Shown in pieces: positions 38,457 to 41,193 of a stretch of DNA of 41,193 nucleotides. Made by a program: the position numbers and the translations under genes. The notes beneath the pieces are model-generated. The model was not told the DNA's origin. It saw only the letters and a list, made by a program, of their open reading frames with translations, and searched no databases. The DNA comes from an uncultured Prevotella sp. (lineage in GTDB: Bacteria > Bacteroidota > Bacteroidia > Bacteroidales > Bacteroidaceae). The stretch's first letter is position 1. Every line of letters starts with the position of its first letter. Where the stretch lies: positions 1 through 41,193 of the forward strand of contig CAJONO010000134.1 in the NCBI GenBank assembly GCA_905235905.1, in the 5' to 3' direction.

Positions 38457-40875
38457 GAATGCGTTTGGTTTTCCCTTTTTTCAGTTTCAAGTTCTGGCTC
38501 TTGTTGTTGAAGCATACAACGACGTTGCCCTCTTTTCGGGCGGTGATGGCAGCCTCCTTTACCCGGCCATTCTGCCACTTGATGCTCACCTCATAGCCAC
38601 CACGGGCACAGAGGCCACTCACCTCACCGTCGGCCCAGGCCGACGGAAGGGCAGGCAACAGCTCTATCTTGCCTCGATGGCTCTGCAGCAGCATCTCGCA
38701 GACACCTGCCGTGCCACCGAAGTTTCCGTCAATCTGGAAGGGCGGATGGGCATCGAACAGGTTGGGATAGGTTCCGCCGCCAGGCCGCTGACGGTCGGCT
38801 CCCTTATAATTGTCGGGAGATACATAGGTGAGCAGTTTCTGATAGATATGGTAGGACTCCTCTGCCTTGCGCAGACGAGCCCACAGACTGATGCGCCAGC
38901 CAGTACTCCAGCCAGTGGTTTTGTCGCCCTTCTGTATGAGCGTCTTCTCGGCGGCACCATAGAACGACTCCGGCAGGTTGTGGCCTGGATAAAGACCAAT
39001 GAGATGGCTCTGGTGGCGATGCTTGGAATCGAAGTCGCGCCAATCGTAATACCACTCATTGAGGTCGCCCTCCTTCCCCACCGTGTAAGGATGTAGCCGG
39101 GACAGTGCCTCTTCAAGTGAACGTATGAAGACAGCGTCCTTGTTTTTCCACTGACCGGATATATCAGAGGCATCGTTGACATAGCCCAACAGAGAGGCGG
39201 CCTGAATGGTGTTCTGGAACAGCTCGCGGATGATGGCCATATCGGCCGTGCCGCCGTAGCAGGTCATGCCGTGATAGCCACGGTCGGTCACATACTCGTT
39301 CTCAGGCGAGGTGCTGGGGGCGGTGATGAGCTCTTCGGGATGGTTGGGATTGGGGATGAGCCAGGCTAAGCAGAACTCGGCGGCTCCTTTCATCAAAGGG
39401 TAGGCGGTTTGGCGAAGGTAGGCGTCGTCGCAAGTAAAGAGGTAACGCTCCCAAAGCGTTTCCACGAGCCAGGCACCACCCATGGGCCAGTTGGCCCATT
39501 CGGGCTTCTCGCGTTTTTCGCCCACGGGGTTGGCCATCGCCCAAATGTCACTGTTGTGCCCGGCACACCAGCCGTGCTCCACGCCCCAGTAGTTCTTGGC
39601 CACATGGCGGCCGTTCTCGGCCAAGGCCAGGACAAAGCCGTCGAGCGGCATGGCCATCTCAGCCAGATTGCTCACAAAGGCGGGCCAGTAGTTCTCCTGC
39701 AGGTTAATGTTGATAGTGTAGTTTCCGCGCCAAGGTGCCCACAGATGTGGATTCCATAGTCCTTGCAAGTTGGCTGGGACGCCAGGTGTGCGCGAACAGG
39801 AAATCAGAAGGTATCTGCCATACTGAAAATAAAGGGTCTCCACGTAGCGGTCGGCAACGGCCGACGAGCCGTATTGCCTAAGCAGTTGTTCGGTCGTCTT
39901 GCTCATAAAGTCTGCCGAACCCATAGCACTGCCCAAGTGCAGCGAGACCCGGCCGAAGAACTGCTGATAGTCGGCAATATGCCGCTTCTTCACATCCTGA
40001 AAAGTAACATTCTTCGTGTGCCAAATGCGGTTGTTGGCCTTCTCGACAAACGGTGCTCCGCTCAGAACCGGATGATTACGAGACCCGTTGAAACTCGTTT
40101 CGCTGACAATATAGACGGTTGCCTCGGTGACATTCGTCAACTGCAGAGTGCTATCGACGGCCTCGACCGTGCCCCCTTGATGGTCTACTCGCACCATGGT
40201 GCAGAAGTGGGTGCTCTCCGTTTCGCTTCCCATTGCGTGGCCGGTCATAGTGAGCTGCCCACCTTGCGCCTTGGTGTGGTGAGCAAGCAGCGACGTGAGT
40301 CGCAGTTCTACGTTGATGGCTCCTGGCCGCGAGGCCGATAGACGGATAGCTGACACCTGGTCAGGATACGAGGACAGATACTCACGGCAGTAGGCCGTTC
40401 CACCTCTTTTATAATACACGTGCGCGATAGCCGAGTCTAAGTTCAGTTCCCGCCGGTAGTCGGTAATCGCGCCGCTCGAATAATCAACAATATGGAGTGT
40501 GCCCAAGGGCTGGTAGTAGGAGGAGTTGTGCCCCTGTACATGCAGTTGGAGCGAATCGGCACGAGCATAGTCCTCATCGAAGAGGGCTTTCCTGATGTCG
40601 GGAATCCATCGGCTCGCCCCCTTGTCCTCATTCTGATCTACAGGTCCACCCGACCATAGGGTCAAATCGTTCAGCTGTACAACGTCATCATTCGGATCCC
40701 CATAGACCAGCATGCCCTCTTTGCCATTACCAAGTGGCAGCGACTCCTCAAAGAATGTTGCCGGACTGTCATACCACAGCCGCATGGGCTGTTGTAGCAG
40801 CTGCGCCGCTTCTGCTTCAATGCACCACATAGTGTTCAACAACACCGTTGTCAAGATGGGTAAAAACCGTTTCAT
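38449..40875 (-). CDS. Glycoside hydrolase family 95 (alpha-L-fucosidase or alpha-L-galactosidase)
   Basis: 808 residues with a signal peptide (MKRFLPILTTVLLNTMWCIEAEA). The N-terminal beta-domain starts at LWYDSPATFFEESLPLGNGKEGMLVYG. The (alpha/alpha)6 barrel carries N389 and N391 (ININLQENYWPA), the acid E525/E527 in SPENEY, and D716 in QIDGNFGG, corresponding to the residues known from the Bifidobacterium AfcA enzyme. It removes terminal alpha-1,2-linked fucose, or L-galactose in some members, from xyloglucan, pectic or host glycans, probably in the periplasm. It is coupled to the AraC gene downstream. It has the usual family length and no sorting tail. Confidence 0.95.
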   Translation of the reverse strand: MKRFLPILTTVLLNTMWCIEAEAAQLLQQPMRLWYDSPATFFEESLPLGNGKEGMLVYGDPNDDVVQLNDLTLWSGGPVDQNEDKGASRWIPDIRKALFDEDYARADSLQLHVQGHNSSYYQPLGTLHIVDYSSGAITDYRRELNLDSAIAHVYYKRGGTAYCREYLSSYPDQVSAIRLSASRPGAINVELRLTSLLAHHTKAQGGQLTMTGHAMGSETESTHFCTMVRVDHQGGTVEAVDSTLQLTNVTEATVYIVSETSFNGSRNHPVLSGAPFVEKANNRIWHTKNVTFQDVKKRHIADYQQFFGRVSLHLGSAMGSADFMSKTTEQLLRQYGSSAVADRYVETLYFQYGRYLLISCSRTPGVPANLQGLWNPHLWAPWRGNYTININLQENYWPAFVSNLAEMAMPLDGFVLALAENGRHVAKNYWGVEHGWCAGHNSDIWAMANPVGEKREKPEWANWPMGGAWLVETLWERYLFTCDDAYLRQTAYPLMKGAAEFCLAWLIPNPNHPEELITAPSTSPENEYVTDRGYHGMTCYGGTADMAIIRELFQNTIQAASLLGYVNDASDISGQWKNKDAVFIRSLEEALSRLHPYTVGKEGDLNEWYYDWRDFDSKHRHQSHLIGLYPGHNLPESFYGAAEKTLIQKGDKTTGWSTGWRISLWARLRKAEESYHIYQKLLTYVSPDNYKGADRQRPGGGTYPNLFDAHPPFQIDGNFGGTAGVCEMLLQSHRGKIELLPALPSAWADGEVSGLCARGGYEVSIKWQNGRVKEAAITARKEGNVVVCFNNKSQNLKLKKGKTKRIHG

Positions 40876-40901
40876 TTGTCTCGTTTCTTTTGTTTTGTGC
40901 G

Positions 40902-40909
40902 CAAAGTTA
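40902..40909 (-). promoter_or_regulatory. -7 box for the GH95-AraC operon
   Basis: TAACTTTG on the minus strand, 26 bases upstream of the ATG, without a good -33 box. Confidence 0.5.
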
Positions 40910-41017
40910 CTACATTTTGGTGTATAATTTATGTGCCATAAGGTTATATTTTGTTAAATATCGTGCTGATAAATCACTTTAAAACCACACAAGTTAGGTA
41001 ATTTCGAGGAATATTCG

Positions 41018-41025
41018 TACCTTTG
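41018..41025 (+). promoter_or_regulatory. -7 box for the rpsL operon
   Basis: TACCTTTG, leaving an untranslated leader of about 80 bases before rpsL. The leader contains a small GGGC/GCCC hairpin. A long leader is usual for ribosomal protein operons. Confidence 0.6.
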
Positions 41026-41110
41026 CACCCCAAAATGGGCCGTTATGCCCTTATGTAACTGGTTGAATTCAAACAAAATAACATATAATTAATAAAAGTA
41101 AAAGTAAATT

Positions 41111-41193
41111 ATGCCTACAATTTCACAATTGGTTCGCAAAGGCAGAAAGGTAATCGTCGACAAGTCAAAGTCGCCTGCGCTGGACAACTGTCC
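41111..41193 (+). CDS. rpsL: 30S ribosomal protein S12, N-terminal fragment
   Basis: The first 27 codons plus two bases, cut off by the window end. MPTISQLVRKGRKVI and KSKSPALDNCP match the conserved start of S12. In related genomes rpsG and fusA follow (str operon), which cannot be seen here. It marks this end of the window as core chromosome. Confidence 0.95.
   Translation, partial: MPTISQLVRKGRKVIVDKSKSPALDNC

Overview
The window looks like chromosomal DNA from a member of the Bacteroidales, most likely Prevotella or a close relative (Prevotellaceae). Four things point this way. Most promoters carry the Bacteroidetes -7 box TAnnTTTG, several with a TTTG/TTG-like -33 box 19-20 bases upstream. 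The regulators are typical of the phylum: a hybrid two-component protein ending in an AraC domain, and a propeller/Y_Y_Y sensor. There are many secreted glycoside hydrolases. Several secreted products end in the short 'Y-x-L-x-G-R/Q ... G-x-x-I-x-x-G-K-K' tail common in Prevotella. The species cannot be fixed from the sequence alone.

Layout. 1-4.0 kb (minus): a partial lipoprotein, radC, a small four-helix-bundle gene enclosed by long inverted repeats, a family 2 glycosyltransferase and an AAA-ATPase/nuclease-like protein. 4.0-4.7 kb: gene-free, with a palindromic element and an array of 22-bp repeats. 4.7-9.9 kb (minus): asnA, a GH16 enzyme, a GH43-CBM6 enzyme and a fucose/arabinose-isomerase-family protein. 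10.0-12.2 kb (plus): sufC and sufD. Then come a retropepsin-like protease with a PDZ domain (minus), a TPR hybrid two-component regulator and a small XRE protein (plus), coaD-ybeY (plus), a second 22-bp array, and adk and hpt (minus).

19.2-31.5 kb is a polysaccharide-use locus. A divergently read membrane regulator (propeller, Y_Y_Y, AraC, but no kinase) faces a plus-strand operon: a very large PL11 rhamnogalacturonan lyase, a GH43 enzyme, a double GH43 enzyme, a large secreted protein of unknown function and a 58-residue peptide. The set suggests attack on rhamnogalacturonan I and its arabinose-containing side chains. No SusC/SusD pair is present.

31.6-41.2 kb: a glycine-zipper lipoprotein, a decayed gene fragment, a third 22-bp array, a small carboxypeptidase-regulatory-like protein, a HypD-like glycyl radical enzyme with its activase, a DUF3109 protein, an AraC regulator coupled to a GH95 fucosidase, and the start of rpsL.

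The most unusual structure is repeat-based. (1) A ~480-bp unit holds a four-helix-bundle ORF between 39-bp inverted repeats (34/39 matching), inserted at the 5' end of radC, with the topology of the intervening sequences known from 23S rRNA genes. (2) Three separate intergenic arrays share a 22-bp period and a common ATGCTGAA core. (3) Degenerate 7-bp repeat tracts abut or interrupt coding sequences (radC, the glycyl radical activase, a GH43 gene).
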